Positions 1 to 6,862 of a stretch of DNA of 44,534 nucleotides are shown here, in pieces (positions within the stretch are counted from its first letter, which is position 1; each line of letters opens with the position of its first letter). Position numbers and translations under genes: made by a program. This DNA comes from an uncultured Coriobacteriaceae bacterium. Its GTDB lineage: Bacteria; Actinomycetota; Coriobacteriia; Coriobacteriales; Eggerthellaceae. The notes under the pieces are model-generated. The model was not told the DNA's origin, made no database searches, and saw only the letters and a list, made by a program, of their open reading frames with translations. The DNA is taken from NCBI GenBank assembly GCA_900550055.1, contig URQU01000014.1, positions 1-44,534 on the forward strand, written 5' to 3'.

Positions 1-64
1 GATAAGGGGTACGGTTGCGCGAGTACGCGCGACGCCTTCTGCCAGGTGGCCGTTGGGGGCGGCT
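1..64. other. Window edge, no gene seen
   Basis: This short stretch lies downstream of the minus-strand glucosaminidase gene. I see no convincing terminator or coding region in it. Reading frames that run from here into the next gene on the plus strand are shadows of that gene. Confidence 0.5.
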
Positions 65-1486
65 CTACTCGATCGGCTTCAACGGCTCGGTGGTGCTTTC
101 GGACAGGTTTGCGGCCTGGGCGGGACGCCAGTCCTGGATAGCCTGGTCGACCGACCATGCGGCGGCATCGCTTGGCGCGGCCGCGGCTGCCGCAACGGCT
201 GCGGCCTTCTCGTCTTCGACCTTGCGACGCCAATACAGCCAGAAGCCCAGCGCGCCTGCGCCCGCTGCGGCAAGGGCGGCCACTAGCCCCGCTACCACGG
301 GGTTCATCTGGCGCTTGGGCAGGCCCGCTTCGGGTACGGCGATATCGAAGTCATCGGAGCCGGTTTTGAACGATGCCTGCGAGGCGGTGGGCTTGAGCAC
401 CGAATCGAGCGTTGCAGCCTCGGCCTTCGCCTGGTCGCTGGGGATATCGAACTGGGTCAGGTCGTAGGTGTCGATATAGGCCTTCAGCGTGCGCGAGTAC
501 GTGGTGCTGGTGGCGTAGTGCCCCTGCAGGTAGTCGCACGCATCCTCGTAGCTTTCCGTGTTCGACTTCTTCACCGGGGCGTACAGGGAGTTGCCGGTGA
601 GCAGGCCCACGTAATCCTTCAGAGACTCCGTCAGGCTGGGGTAGCGGCGGAACTCGGCGACGATAGTCTCCAGGTTGCCCTGGCCGTCGTCCTCCTGCGT
701 TTTCATGCGCACGCTTTTGCCCTCGTAGGCGCCCTTGATGCCGAACAGGTTGTTGTAGGGCTCGCACGAAAGGCCCGAAGAGCCGGACGCCGACTCCACC
801 ACGGCCTGCGCGATCATGACGGAGGCGTACAGGTCGTTTTCCTGGCACAGCTCGCGGGCATCCTCGCCGATTTGGCTGATGAACTGCTCGGTGGTCAGGT
901 TGCGCGAAACGTAGACCAGCTCGTCCTCGTCAAGGGTGGCGCTTTCCTGCACCATGTCCTCGGGGGCGTCCTCGACGTCCTCGGCGGGTTGCTCGGCGGC
1001 GTTGTCGCTTGCGGCGGGTGCGCTGGGAGCGGCCGGGGTTTCGGCGGGCTGTGCGGGTGCGGCAGGCTCGGGCTTGGTCTCAGGCGCGGAAGCTGTGTTC
1101 GACTCCACGATGGCATCCTGCGTCTGCTTGACCAGCTTCGCCAGGTCGGCATCTATGAGCGCAAGCGCATCAACGTCGATGGTGAGGAAATCGGCCGCCG
1201 CCACGGTTTCGCCGGAAAGGTAATCTTTCAGCGGCTTTAAGCCCACAAGCTCGGCGGCTTCGGCCTTGTCGATAATGACCTGGTTCTCCTCGTCGGTTGC
1301 GGTCCAATCGCTGGTGATGACAACGCTTTCGATGGGCGTTGCCTGTGCTGTCTGTGCCGCATATGCAACGCCTGCCAAGGTGGCGCCCTGCGTATCGGCA
1401 AGCCCCGACAAGGCGGGGGCCGTTGCCATGGATGTTGCCAGCACCGCGGCAAGCGCGGCGTTCGTGAAAATGGTGCCCTGCTTCAT
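65..1486 (-). CDS. Membrane-anchored endo-beta-N-acetylglucosaminidase (GH73-like)
   Basis: A 473-residue secreted peptidoglycan hydrolase, expected to cut glycan strands during wall turnover or division. Residues 1-44 form a signal peptide. Residues 130-190 are a Pro/Ala/Glu-rich linker. About 195-350 is the glucosaminidase domain, with the likely catalytic Glu231 in AQAVVES, the family motif NNLFGIKG (245-252) and FRRYPSLTESLKDY (279-292). A single membrane helix at about 398-418 is followed by WRRK and a 50-residue Ala-rich tail, so the enzyme would stay tethered to the membrane with an internal tail instead of being released. The start ATG has no close ribosome site; AAGGAG lies about 18 bases upstream with no in-frame start nearer to it. 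The protein is transcribed away from the PilZ gene. The domain call is firm; the exact substrate is inferred. Confidence 0.88.
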   Translation of the reverse strand: MKQGTIFTNAALAAVLATSMATAPALSGLADTQGATLAGVAYAAQTAQATPIESVVITSDWTATDEENQVIIDKAEAAELVGLKPLKDYLSGETVAAADFLTIDVDALALIDADLAKLVKQTQDAIVESNTASAPETKPEPAAPAQPAETPAAPSAPAASDNAAEQPAEDVEDAPEDMVQESATLDEDELVYVSRNLTTEQFISQIGEDARELCQENDLYASVMIAQAVVESASGSSGLSCEPYNNLFGIKGAYEGKSVRMKTQEDDGQGNLETIVAEFRRYPSLTESLKDYVGLLTGNSLYAPVKKSNTESYEDACDYLQGHYATSTTYSRTLKAYIDTYDLTQFDIPSDQAKAEAATLDSVLKPTASQASFKTGSDDFDIAVPEAGLPKRQMNPVVAGLVAALAAAGAGALGFWLYWRRKVEDEKAAAVAAAAAAPSDAAAWSVDQAIQDWRPAQAANLSESTTEPLKPIE

Positions 1487-1528
1487 TACGCTATCGTACC
1501 GTTTCTCCTTGTTCGACTTAGTAAGCCA

Positions 1529-1534
1529 AGTATA
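1529..1534 (-). promoter_or_regulatory. Possible -10 element of the glucosaminidase gene
   Basis: Reading the minus strand, TATACT lies about 43 bases before the start codon. A weak -35-like GTCAAA sits 16 bases further upstream. The -10 match is good and the -35 poor, so this is a tentative call. Confidence 0.3.
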
Positions 1535-1733
1535 ACTTATAATCCCTCCATTTGACGCTCACCACGATAATCATCACGTGCGCTTCTTTCAATGCCGGTG
1601 TCGAAATCGTTGGCCAATCGTCGCGATTCCTTCACGTATTTCGCCGTTGAACAGGTCAAAACCCGCGAAAAGGTTGACTGTTCGTGGGGGGGGACAGGCT
1701 AGGGCAGGGACGGCAGGTGAACGGGGGGGGGTG

Positions 1734-1815
1734 TGAATAGGGGACGGAGGTGTGTTCACGGTAAATCCCCGCGCCTTCGACAGCGTGACGTGAACACACC
1801 TCCGTCCCCTATTCA
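1734..1815. repeat. Perfect 27-bp inverted repeat (REP/REPIN-like hairpin)
   Basis: The arms at 1734-1760 and 1789-1815 are exact reverse complements over 27 bases (TGAATAGGGGACGGAGG... ending in TTCACG), with a 28-base spacer. Just upstream, 1701-1721 holds a degraded look-alike (AGGGCAGGGACGGCAGGTGAAC). There is no T-run, so it is not a normal terminator. A long perfect hairpin in an intergenic gap, with a partial second copy, looks like a repetitive palindromic element of the kind mobilised by REP-associated (RAYT-type) transposases. No transposase gene is in the window. It could also be a bidirectional transcription barrier between the divergent genes. Confidence 0.65.
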
Positions 1816-1902
1816 TGCGTCTGCCGGAATCGGTGGCAGGGCCCGGTCAAGGAATCGGCGCGTTCCCTTTCGCGACTTCATCCAATGACATTGCATTTTC
1901 GT

Positions 1903-1908
1903 TATAAT
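1903..1908 (+). promoter_or_regulatory. -10 box upstream of the PilZ operon
   Basis: A consensus TATAAT lies 55 bases before the PilZ start. I see no good -35 hexamer at 16-18 bases; a TTGCAT is present but only six bases away. The ribosome site AGGAAAGGGAGG (1948-1959) precedes the ATG at 1964. The rest of the 1487-1963 gap holds the inverted repeat and nothing else recognisable. Confidence 0.5.
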
Positions 1909-1963
1909 CGTCTGAATCCGCGCAAGGAAACGCGGCTGCCGCTGAACAGGAAAGGGAGGTTTA

Positions 1964-2629
1964 ATGGCCGAGCTGCAGATCAAGCCAGGAACGAAGCTGA
2001 AAGCGGCTTTCGACACGGCCGTGGGCCAGCAAACCGATTTCAACATGATGGCCACCTTCAAGGGAGCCATCGACGAAGCCTATTTCCTTATCAGCGCGCC
2101 CATGCTTGCCGGCAAGCCGCTGATCTTGGACGAGAACCAAAAACTCCTGTTCCAGTACACCGAAGGCGGCAATACCTTCATGCTGGCCGGCTATCCCGAG
2201 TCCGTGGAGAAGGCGGGCATCCGCACGCTGTGGAAGATGCGCCAGGTGGCCGAGCATCGCACGTTCTTCAAGCGCCGCGACGAGCGCTTCAAGGTATCCA
2301 TGCGCCTGCGCTACCTGCGCGACGAGGCCCCCGAGGACCAGCAGGAAGAGGCCATGACCATCGACGTTTCCGCCGGCGGTTTGGCAATGTATCTGAATGA
2401 CTACCCCGACGTGGGAGAGGCCCTGCAGGTGAAGCTACCCGCGGTGCGCGTGGACGGCCAGCGCTATGAGCTGCCCGTGCAGCTTGGCATCGTGTGCTGG
2501 CTGCGTCAGGCGCCGAAGGGCAGCCTGTTCCGCAACGCCTGCGGCATTCAGTTCCGCTACGCCGATGAATTGGAGCGCGAGGCAATGAAGGAATACATGG
2601 AGCACGTGCGCGCCAAGTACAAGATCTAA
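1964..2629 (+). CDS. PilZ-domain c-di-GMP receptor (YcgR-like two-domain layout)
   Basis: A 221-residue cytoplasmic protein. The N-terminal ~100 residues resemble the beta-rich YcgR/PilZN partner domain. The PilZ domain follows, with both ligand-binding motifs intact: RRDER at 104-108 (RxxxR) and DVSAGG at 134-139 (D/NxSxxG). By family knowledge it binds cyclic di-GMP and passes the signal to a partner. It is followed after five bases by a membrane protein gene whose C-terminus carries the surface-subunit motif of this locus, so that neighbour is the obvious candidate partner. No flagellar gene is present in the window, which argues against a flagellar-brake role here. A strong ribosome site supports the start. 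Confidence 0.88.
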   Translation: MAELQIKPGTKLKAAFDTAVGQQTDFNMMATFKGAIDEAYFLISAPMLAGKPLILDENQKLLFQYTEGGNTFMLAGYPESVEKAGIRTLWKMRQVAEHRTFFKRRDERFKVSMRLRYLRDEAPEDQQEEAMTIDVSAGGLAMYLNDYPDVGEALQVKLPAVRVDGQRYELPVQLGIVCWLRQAPKGSLFRNACGIQFRYADELEREAMKEYMEHVRAKYKI

Positions 2630-2634
2630 GGACC

Positions 2635-3624
2635 ATGGCATTGTTTGGCAAAAAGAATGAAGAAGCGGGCGAGCAGCCTCGGAGCGAAAAGGCGCGTGCC
2701 AAAAGCAACCGCGTGGTCCGCGTAAAAGAGCTGGAACAGGCCCTGGCAGAGGACAAGGACATCGACGTCGACGCCATCGTTTCCATGTACATGCCCAAGC
2801 GCCGCATGGCCCGCATCAGCGAGGCGCTGCTTCGTTTGGGTACGTTGCAGAAGGTGCTCATCTGTTTGGCCCTGTTCATGGCGGTGCTGTTCGGCATCTC
2901 GTTCATGCAGGAGAACATGGGCAACTTTACTATCAACCTGAACCGCTTGGAGCTGTTCAGGCGCGGCGTTGCCATTGCCGACAACAGCCAGTTCGAAGGC
3001 GCCACCGCGCGCCTTACCGCCGAAGCGGTTGCCTACGGTACCAACATCGCCGAGGAGGACCTGCCCGATAACCTGGACCAGGTCGATGGCAGCCACAACG
3101 GCAGAAGCTACGTTGCCTATACTTTTTATATCCGCAACGCCGGCAAGGAAGATTTGGGATACAGCGGTCAACTGAAGGTTGCCTCCGCGTCGAAGGGCGT
3201 GGATAAAGCCGCTCGCGTGCGCGTGTATCGCAATGGCGAAGCGGTTACCTACGCCGCGCCCGCCTCCGATGGCGGCAACGAGCCCGGGTGCGAGAACTTT
3301 GAATCGGACAATCTGGTTTGCCGTCTTTCCAACGACACCTTCAAGGTGGGCTACGTGGACAAGTACACGGTGGTCATCTGGCTTGACGGCGACGACCCCG
3401 AGTGCGTCGACGACATCGTGGGCGGCGCGGTGGAGTTCGCCATGGACTTTGCCGCTGATGGCGCCGAGGACACGAACCTGTTCACGAAGTTTGTGCAGGA
3501 TATCGGCGACACGCTCACGGGCACCGACCCCATCGGCGCAGCCGGCACCGATGCCCCTGACTACTACCAGAACAACACCGTTACCTGGGACACCCGCCGC
3601 AACCAGGAGAACCCGCCCGCATAA
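2635..3624 (+). CDS. Bitopic membrane protein with TasA/SipW-subunit-like exterior
   Basis: A 329-residue protein of unknown function. Residues 1-71 are charged and presumably cytoplasmic, 72-91 form one hydrophobic helix, and the rest is an acidic exterior domain. The exterior contains AYTFYIRNAGKEDLGYSG (161-178), typical of TasA-like beta-sandwiches, and VIWLDGDDPEC (247-257). The latter matches the (W/Y)xEGxDxxC motif at the C-terminus of the fibre subunits encoded further on. It lacks the AxFAWF cleavage-type ending of those subunits, so it may stay in the membrane as an anchor or assembly platform. It begins five bases after the PilZ stop, with AAGG of the stop region as ribosome site, so translation is probably coupled. 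A link to c-di-GMP signalling is inferred from this arrangement only. Confidence 0.75.
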   Translation: MALFGKKNEEAGEQPRSEKARAKSNRVVRVKELEQALAEDKDIDVDAIVSMYMPKRRMARISEALLRLGTLQKVLICLALFMAVLFGISFMQENMGNFTINLNRLELFRRGVAIADNSQFEGATARLTAEAVAYGTNIAEEDLPDNLDQVDGSHNGRSYVAYTFYIRNAGKEDLGYSGQLKVASASKGVDKAARVRVYRNGEAVTYAAPASDGGNEPGCENFESDNLVCRLSNDTFKVGYVDKYTVVIWLDGDDPECVDDIVGGAVEFAMDFAADGAEDTNLFTKFVQDIGDTLTGTDPIGAAGTDAPDYYQNNTVTWDTRRNQENPPA

Positions 3625-3894
3625 ACGCAACGCTGGCGTTTGCTTGCGGAACGTTGTGAGTTAACGGCGACTGGCGCCGTTGGAGCGGTGATTGGCTTGT
3701 GGTGTTGGGCTTTTGCTGACGTGCAGATTTTGCCTGTGGCCATGGGTTTTGCTGTCTGGGGCTGATGATTTGCCGCGAATGGCGGGCACTGGTGTTGACC
3801 TTATCCGCTGGAAGGGGACGTACATTATTTGCGGAGATACGGTTGAATTGGTTGGTTCACCTGCGATAAGACAGCGTCAGAGCGGGAACAATCG

Positions 3895-3903
3895 TGGTAT
3901 AGT
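3895..3903 (+). promoter_or_regulatory. Extended -10 promoter of the free-standing fibre subunit gene
   Basis: TGGTATAGT is a good extended -10 element (TGn followed by TATAGT at 3898-3903). No convincing -35 hexamer is visible, which is normal for extended -10 promoters. Transcription would start near 3910 and give a leader of about 80 bases. Confidence 0.5.
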
Positions 3904-3921
3904 GCAGTCAGTAGGTTTGTC

Positions 3922-3958
3922 TATGGAATGGTGTTGCCCGTTGGGCATCGATTCCATA
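3922..3958 (+). promoter_or_regulatory. Leader hairpin before fibre subunit gene
   Basis: TATGGAAT (3922-3929) pairs exactly with ATTCCATA (3951-3958), and the interior holds a second small stem GCCC/GGGC. There is no T-run, so it is not a terminator. It sits about 20 bases before the ribosome site and could stabilise the mRNA or tune translation. Confidence 0.45.
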
Positions 3959-3990
3959 AGAGAAGGAAAGGGATCGGGAAAGGATCCGTT

Positions 3991-4884
3991 ATGGAAACGA
4001 AGGCACTGAAAAAGCAGCTCGGCGCTGCTATTGCCATGGTGCTGGTAGCCGCCATAGCGCTGGGCGCTGCCACGTTCGCATGGTTCGTGAACAACAATGC
4101 CGTTACGGCAACAGACGTTAACGTAAGCACGTCTTCCTCCGTGCCGAATTTGTATATTCACAGCACGGGTGAGACGACTCATGCCATGGACGGGGCGAAT
4201 ACTAACCCGGAAAAGCTTTACCCTGTGTCTACCAATGATGCTAAAACCTTTTATGAAACCAAGCATTGGACGAGCGGCACTGGTAATCGTGCCGTTGCTG
4301 ATGAGTACCAAAACGCACTCGTCCATGAGACAGGTAAAACCGTTTACGTTGATTACACCTTTGAGCTTGGTGTGACCAACGGCAAGATGAACGTGTACTT
4401 TGACTCTTCTGATGCAGCCACTACTTTGGCGGCTAATACCAAGATGGGCACTGCTGGTCGTTTCGCGATTAGCTTTGACGGAGGTGCAAACTGGACGCTC
4501 TTCAAGGTTAAGGGTAATGATACCAATAATGGTTATTACACCGATCAGGGTGCAACGACTGGTGACTATTGGGTAATGGAAGATAAGCAGGATAATAATA
4601 AGCTCAAGGCCTTCGCTGCTTCGTATGCGGAATTCAGTGATTATGCTGGCAGCGTTGACGGACAAGGCCAGGCTCAGGCTGGTAAGACGCCCCTTATCGC
4701 TCTCGATAGCGAAAAAAAGAATGGTCTTTCCGATAAGGTAACGGTTACCGTTCGTGTCTGGTATGAGGGCTGCGACAAGGATTGCGTCTTCGAGAATGCT
4801 GGAACGGGCATCGATAATGCAATTACCGGCAACCTTGGCTTTGTGGGCGTTCAGCCTACGGCGACCACCGGTGTTGGCGCGTAA
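3991..4884 (+). CDS. SipW-type signal peptide fibre subunit (probable major subunit)
   Basis: A 297-residue secreted protein. The helix at 10-30 ends in GAATFAWFVNN (26-36), the pattern cut by SipW-type signal peptidases in TasA/CalY-like fibre proteins. LYPVST is at 76-81 and VWYEGCDKDC at 256-265; both recur in the subunits encoded at 19190-22594. The start was chosen at the ATG with GGAAAGGA seven bases upstream; an in-frame ATG 63 bases earlier lies inside the leader hairpin and lacks a ribosome site. The gene stands alone with its own extended -10 promoter and a clear terminator. Its base composition differs from its neighbours (24 G+C in the 60 bases at 4501-4560). Strong dedicated signals suggest an abundant structural subunit; that role is inferred. 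Confidence 0.82.
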   Translation: METKALKKQLGAAIAMVLVAAIALGAATFAWFVNNNAVTATDVNVSTSSSVPNLYIHSTGETTHAMDGANTNPEKLYPVSTNDAKTFYETKHWTSGTGNRAVADEYQNALVHETGKTVYVDYTFELGVTNGKMNVYFDSSDAATTLAANTKMGTAGRFAISFDGGANWTLFKVKGNDTNNGYYTDQGATTGDYWVMEDKQDNNKLKAFAASYAEFSDYAGSVDGQGQAQAGKTPLIALDSEKKNGLSDKVTVTVRVWYEGCDKDCVFENAGTGIDNAITGNLGFVGVQPTATTGVGA

Positions 4885-4918
4885 CCAACAATCACGGTTC
4901 AACATTCGTTAACTGATT

Positions 4919-4952
4919 AATACCCTCGGGCTTTGTGCTCGGGGGTATTTTT
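4919..4952 (+). terminator. Rho-independent terminator
   Basis: AATACCCTCGGGC (4919-4931) pairs with GCTCGGGGGTATT (4937-4949), a 13-pair stem with two G-U pairs. It is followed by a short T-run. It closes the free-standing subunit gene. Confidence 0.85.
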
Positions 4953-5080
4953 GTGTTGTCAGGGGGATTACCACGTCGGCGCGCTGAGGTGGCTTTGGCA
5001 TCGCATTCTGCGACTTGGGGGGATTGTCAAGTTCGGGGTTGTTTTGGTTTGTTGCACTTTGGGGTACGCGTTGTCTTACA

Positions 5081-5089
5081 TGCTAAAAT
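5081..5089 (+). promoter_or_regulatory. Extended -10 promoter before the giant-protein operon
   Basis: TGCTAAAAT is an extended -10 element (TAAAAT at 5084-5089). The -35 region is weak. It uses the same TGn-TAnnnT layout as the promoter at 3895. A start near 5096 would give a leader of about 135 bases. The gap from 4953 to 5080 shows nothing else I can name. Confidence 0.45.
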
Positions 5090-5095
5090 CCTAGG

Positions 5096-5231
5096 TTGAA
5101 TGATTGTCGGAACTGGGCAATGTCTCTTGGCAAGTGAGCGGCGTAGCCGCTTCGCTTTAAGGCTGAGAGGGCCCTGACACCGTTTAAGCAGGCAAGGAGG
5201 GGAACACGGCCCTTCGGGGCGTCAGAGCAGC
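5096..5231 (+). promoter_or_regulatory. Structured mRNA leader, class unknown
   Basis: Several helices can be drawn. AGTGAGCGGC (5133-5142) pairs with GCCGCTTCGCT (5146-5156). GCTTTAA (5154-5160) pairs with TTTAAGC (5183-5189) apart from one T-T mismatch, and competes slightly with the first helix. A CUUCGG-capped hairpin spans 5206-5222. The only good ribosome site, AAGGAGG (5194-5200), lies 31 bases before the ATG, with the UUCG hairpin between. Folding that hairpin would shorten the effective distance to about 14 bases. It does not match the conserved core of the riboswitches I know (TPP, c-di-GMP-I, cobalamin, c-di-AMP). Confidence 0.4.
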
Positions 5232-6170
5232 ATGAAGGCAACTGGCCAACATACCAACCACGAAAAGCTTCACGCAAGCCAAAACGCTGCTGAGGGTTAT
5301 CGCGCCGTGGCCGATGAACATGCGCACACCCTGAAGGATTTCTGGAAGCGTTTCATGGTCAGCGGCCTGTTCGTGGTAGCCGCTCTTGTCATCATCTTGG
5401 CCTGCTTGGCGTGGTTCCTGAACAACTCGCAGGTGAAGGCCACCGGCGTAGGGGTGGACACGGCCGGTGCGCGCTTCGCTATCTCTTCCGAAGGCACTCA
5501 GCGGGGTGTCTATGACCAGGAGGCGGGTCAGGTCGGGCTTGATGTGGCCGACTCCATGAACGTAAGCGCTACCAGCAACTTGGTGAACTTGAGCGATGGC
5601 GAGGTCCTTGGCCCGGGCTCGTATGGTCTGCTGACCTTCACGGTAGCGCGGTATGCGGACGATCTCGAACGTGTGCAAATCGATATTTCTCGCGAGTTCA
5701 AGGGCAAGCAGGGCGCTGGCGTTTCCCCTGCGGTTCAGTCGCTGGCGTCGGGTCACCTCCTGTTCTTCGAATCGCGCGACGCCAATGGGTATTACGAATC
5801 GCCCATCCTCGATGACAAGCTTACGATCGATTTTTCAGGCAATACAACCAACTCCGTCACGAAAACGCTGTACTGGGTGTGGCCTGAGTACATCCAGAAC
5901 TTCGTGTACATCGGCAATGCCAACTACTACAAAAACCTCTTCGCGGCCGATAACGATAGCTACAAAGCCATGCAAGTCTACATCAACGAACATCGGAGTT
6001 CCTTCTACTCCATAGCGTCCGGTCAAGCGATTCCTCCCCTAAGCAGCACCATGACCTCTGCGGAGCTCTCGGCGTGCGCTACGGCTTACAACAAGGCGGA
6101 CGATGAGATCGGTAACGCGGCGGAGTATTACCAGGTGCGTCTTACCGCAAGCGAGGTGAAGGGCTCATGA
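5232..6170 (+). CDS. Divergent SipW-type/bitopic membrane protein 1 of the giant-protein operon
   Basis: A 312-residue protein of unknown function. A polar N-terminus of about 40 residues precedes a hydrophobic helix ending CLAWFLNNSQV, close to the AxFAWFxNN cleavage context of the subunit family. The exterior is beta-rich and polar, with Asn/Ser/Tyr-rich stretches. It lacks both the LYPVST and EGxDxxC motifs, so it belongs to a different branch from the 19190-22594 subunits. The start has no close ribosome site (see the leader feature). Its stop overlaps the next start (ATGA), so the two are translationally coupled. With the next two genes it precedes the 3641-residue surface protein, which suggests minor subunits or a membrane base for it. 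This role is inferred. Confidence 0.7.
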   Translation: MKATGQHTNHEKLHASQNAAEGYRAVADEHAHTLKDFWKRFMVSGLFVVAALVIILACLAWFLNNSQVKATGVGVDTAGARFAISSEGTQRGVYDQEAGQVGLDVADSMNVSATSNLVNLSDGEVLGPGSYGLLTFTVARYADDLERVQIDISREFKGKQGAGVSPAVQSLASGHLLFFESRDANGYYESPILDDKLTIDFSGNTTNSVTKTLYWVWPEYIQNFVYIGNANYYKNLFAADNDSYKAMQVYINEHRSSFYSIASGQAIPPLSSTMTSAELSACATAYNKADDEIGNAAEYYQVRLTASEVKGS

Positions 6171-6850
6171 GCGGCAACGAAGCGCGGATGACATCGGCAA
6201 AAGATTGGATATACGAGCATCGCGGGCCGATTCTTGCGGCGTTGGCCGTTATCGCCGTCGTTCTGATCATCGCGGCGCTCACGCTTTCGTGGTTCCTGAC
6301 CAACAACAGCCTTTCAACGGTTGCGAAGGTTGATTCTCCCGCCGAGCTGAAAATCACCGTGCCGGGCGAGTCGGCGGCAACCCAGCTCGACCTGACCAAC
6401 GACGCGGACTACGACGAAGTCGACGAATATGGCAACGTTTACCGCCGCCGCGCCTTCAGCGTGGACAGCGGCGGCAAGGCTTTTGAGCTGCAGGTTGCGA
6501 ACACTACGAACATCAAAGACTTGAGCGTGAAGATCTATCGCGCCACGGTGAAGGACCCCAACGCTGCCGGTCACGTTAAGGGCGACGGCTATTCGTGGGA
6601 CAAGGGCGACGAGGTTACGGGTTTCACATCAATCGACCCTGATAAAGCCAAGTCCCAAACCTTTGACGACTACGAGAATGTCCAAAAAAACGCCGTGCCC
6701 AACTACCGTTGGAAAAAATTCGAGGTCAGTGACCTTGATAAGAACGGAAACGAAGTCGCTTCCGTGACCAACTTCATCATCGAGTGCTCGTGGCGTCAGG
6801 CGGACAACTATAAGGAAACCGATGTAGCGTACCTGATCGCGAAGTCGTAG
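6167..6850 (+). CDS. Divergent SipW-type/bitopic membrane protein 2 of the giant-protein operon
   Basis: A 227-residue protein overlapping its upstream neighbour by four bases. After about 20 polar residues a hydrophobic helix (21-42) ends LTLSWFLTNNSL, again the xxWFxNN context of SipW-type substrates. The exterior is strongly charged, with several Asp/Lys-rich loops and a C-terminal strand FIIECSWRQ. It has a single Cys and lacks the EGxDxxC motif. No enzyme motif is visible. It is probably an accessory subunit acting with its neighbours. It could instead remain as a membrane protein if the peptidase does not cut it. Confidence 0.7.
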   Translation: MSGNEARMTSAKDWIYEHRGPILAALAVIAVVLIIAALTLSWFLTNNSLSTVAKVDSPAELKITVPGESAATQLDLTNDADYDEVDEYGNVYRRRAFSVDSGGKAFELQVANTTNIKDLSVKIYRATVKDPNAAGHVKGDGYSWDKGDEVTGFTSIDPDKAKSQTFDDYENVQKNAVPNYRWKKFEVSDLDKNGNEVASVTNFIIECSWRQADNYKETDVAYLIAKS

Positions 6851-6862
6851 AGAGGAGGGACC

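Larger units (their letters stand above)
3625..3990. other. Intergenic region with promoter and leader hairpin
   Basis: No gene is supported here. After the upstream stop there are two small inverted repeats without T-runs: AAACGC/GCGTTT near 3624-3642, and AACGGCG/CGCCGTT at 3663-3669/3675-3681. These are at best weak terminators. The 3' part holds the extended -10 element and the leader hairpin of the next gene. Reading frames through this stretch have no ribosome site and no recognisable product. Confidence 0.5.

Noticed and set aside
3928..3990. Upstream in-frame ATG for the free-standing subunit
   Set aside because: It lies within the leader hairpin and has no ribosome site. It would also place 21 charged residues before the signal helix, whereas the ATG at 3991 has a good ribosome site.
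3692..4009. 105-codon plus-strand frame before the free-standing subunit
   Set aside because: It spans the promoter and leader hairpin of the next gene, and has no ribosome site or coding character.
5134..5222. TPP riboswitch, because of CTGAGA followed by CCCTGA
   Set aside because: The remaining conserved TPP core (ACCTGAT...GGxTAATxCC...GCGxAGGGA) is absent and the downstream genes are surface proteins.
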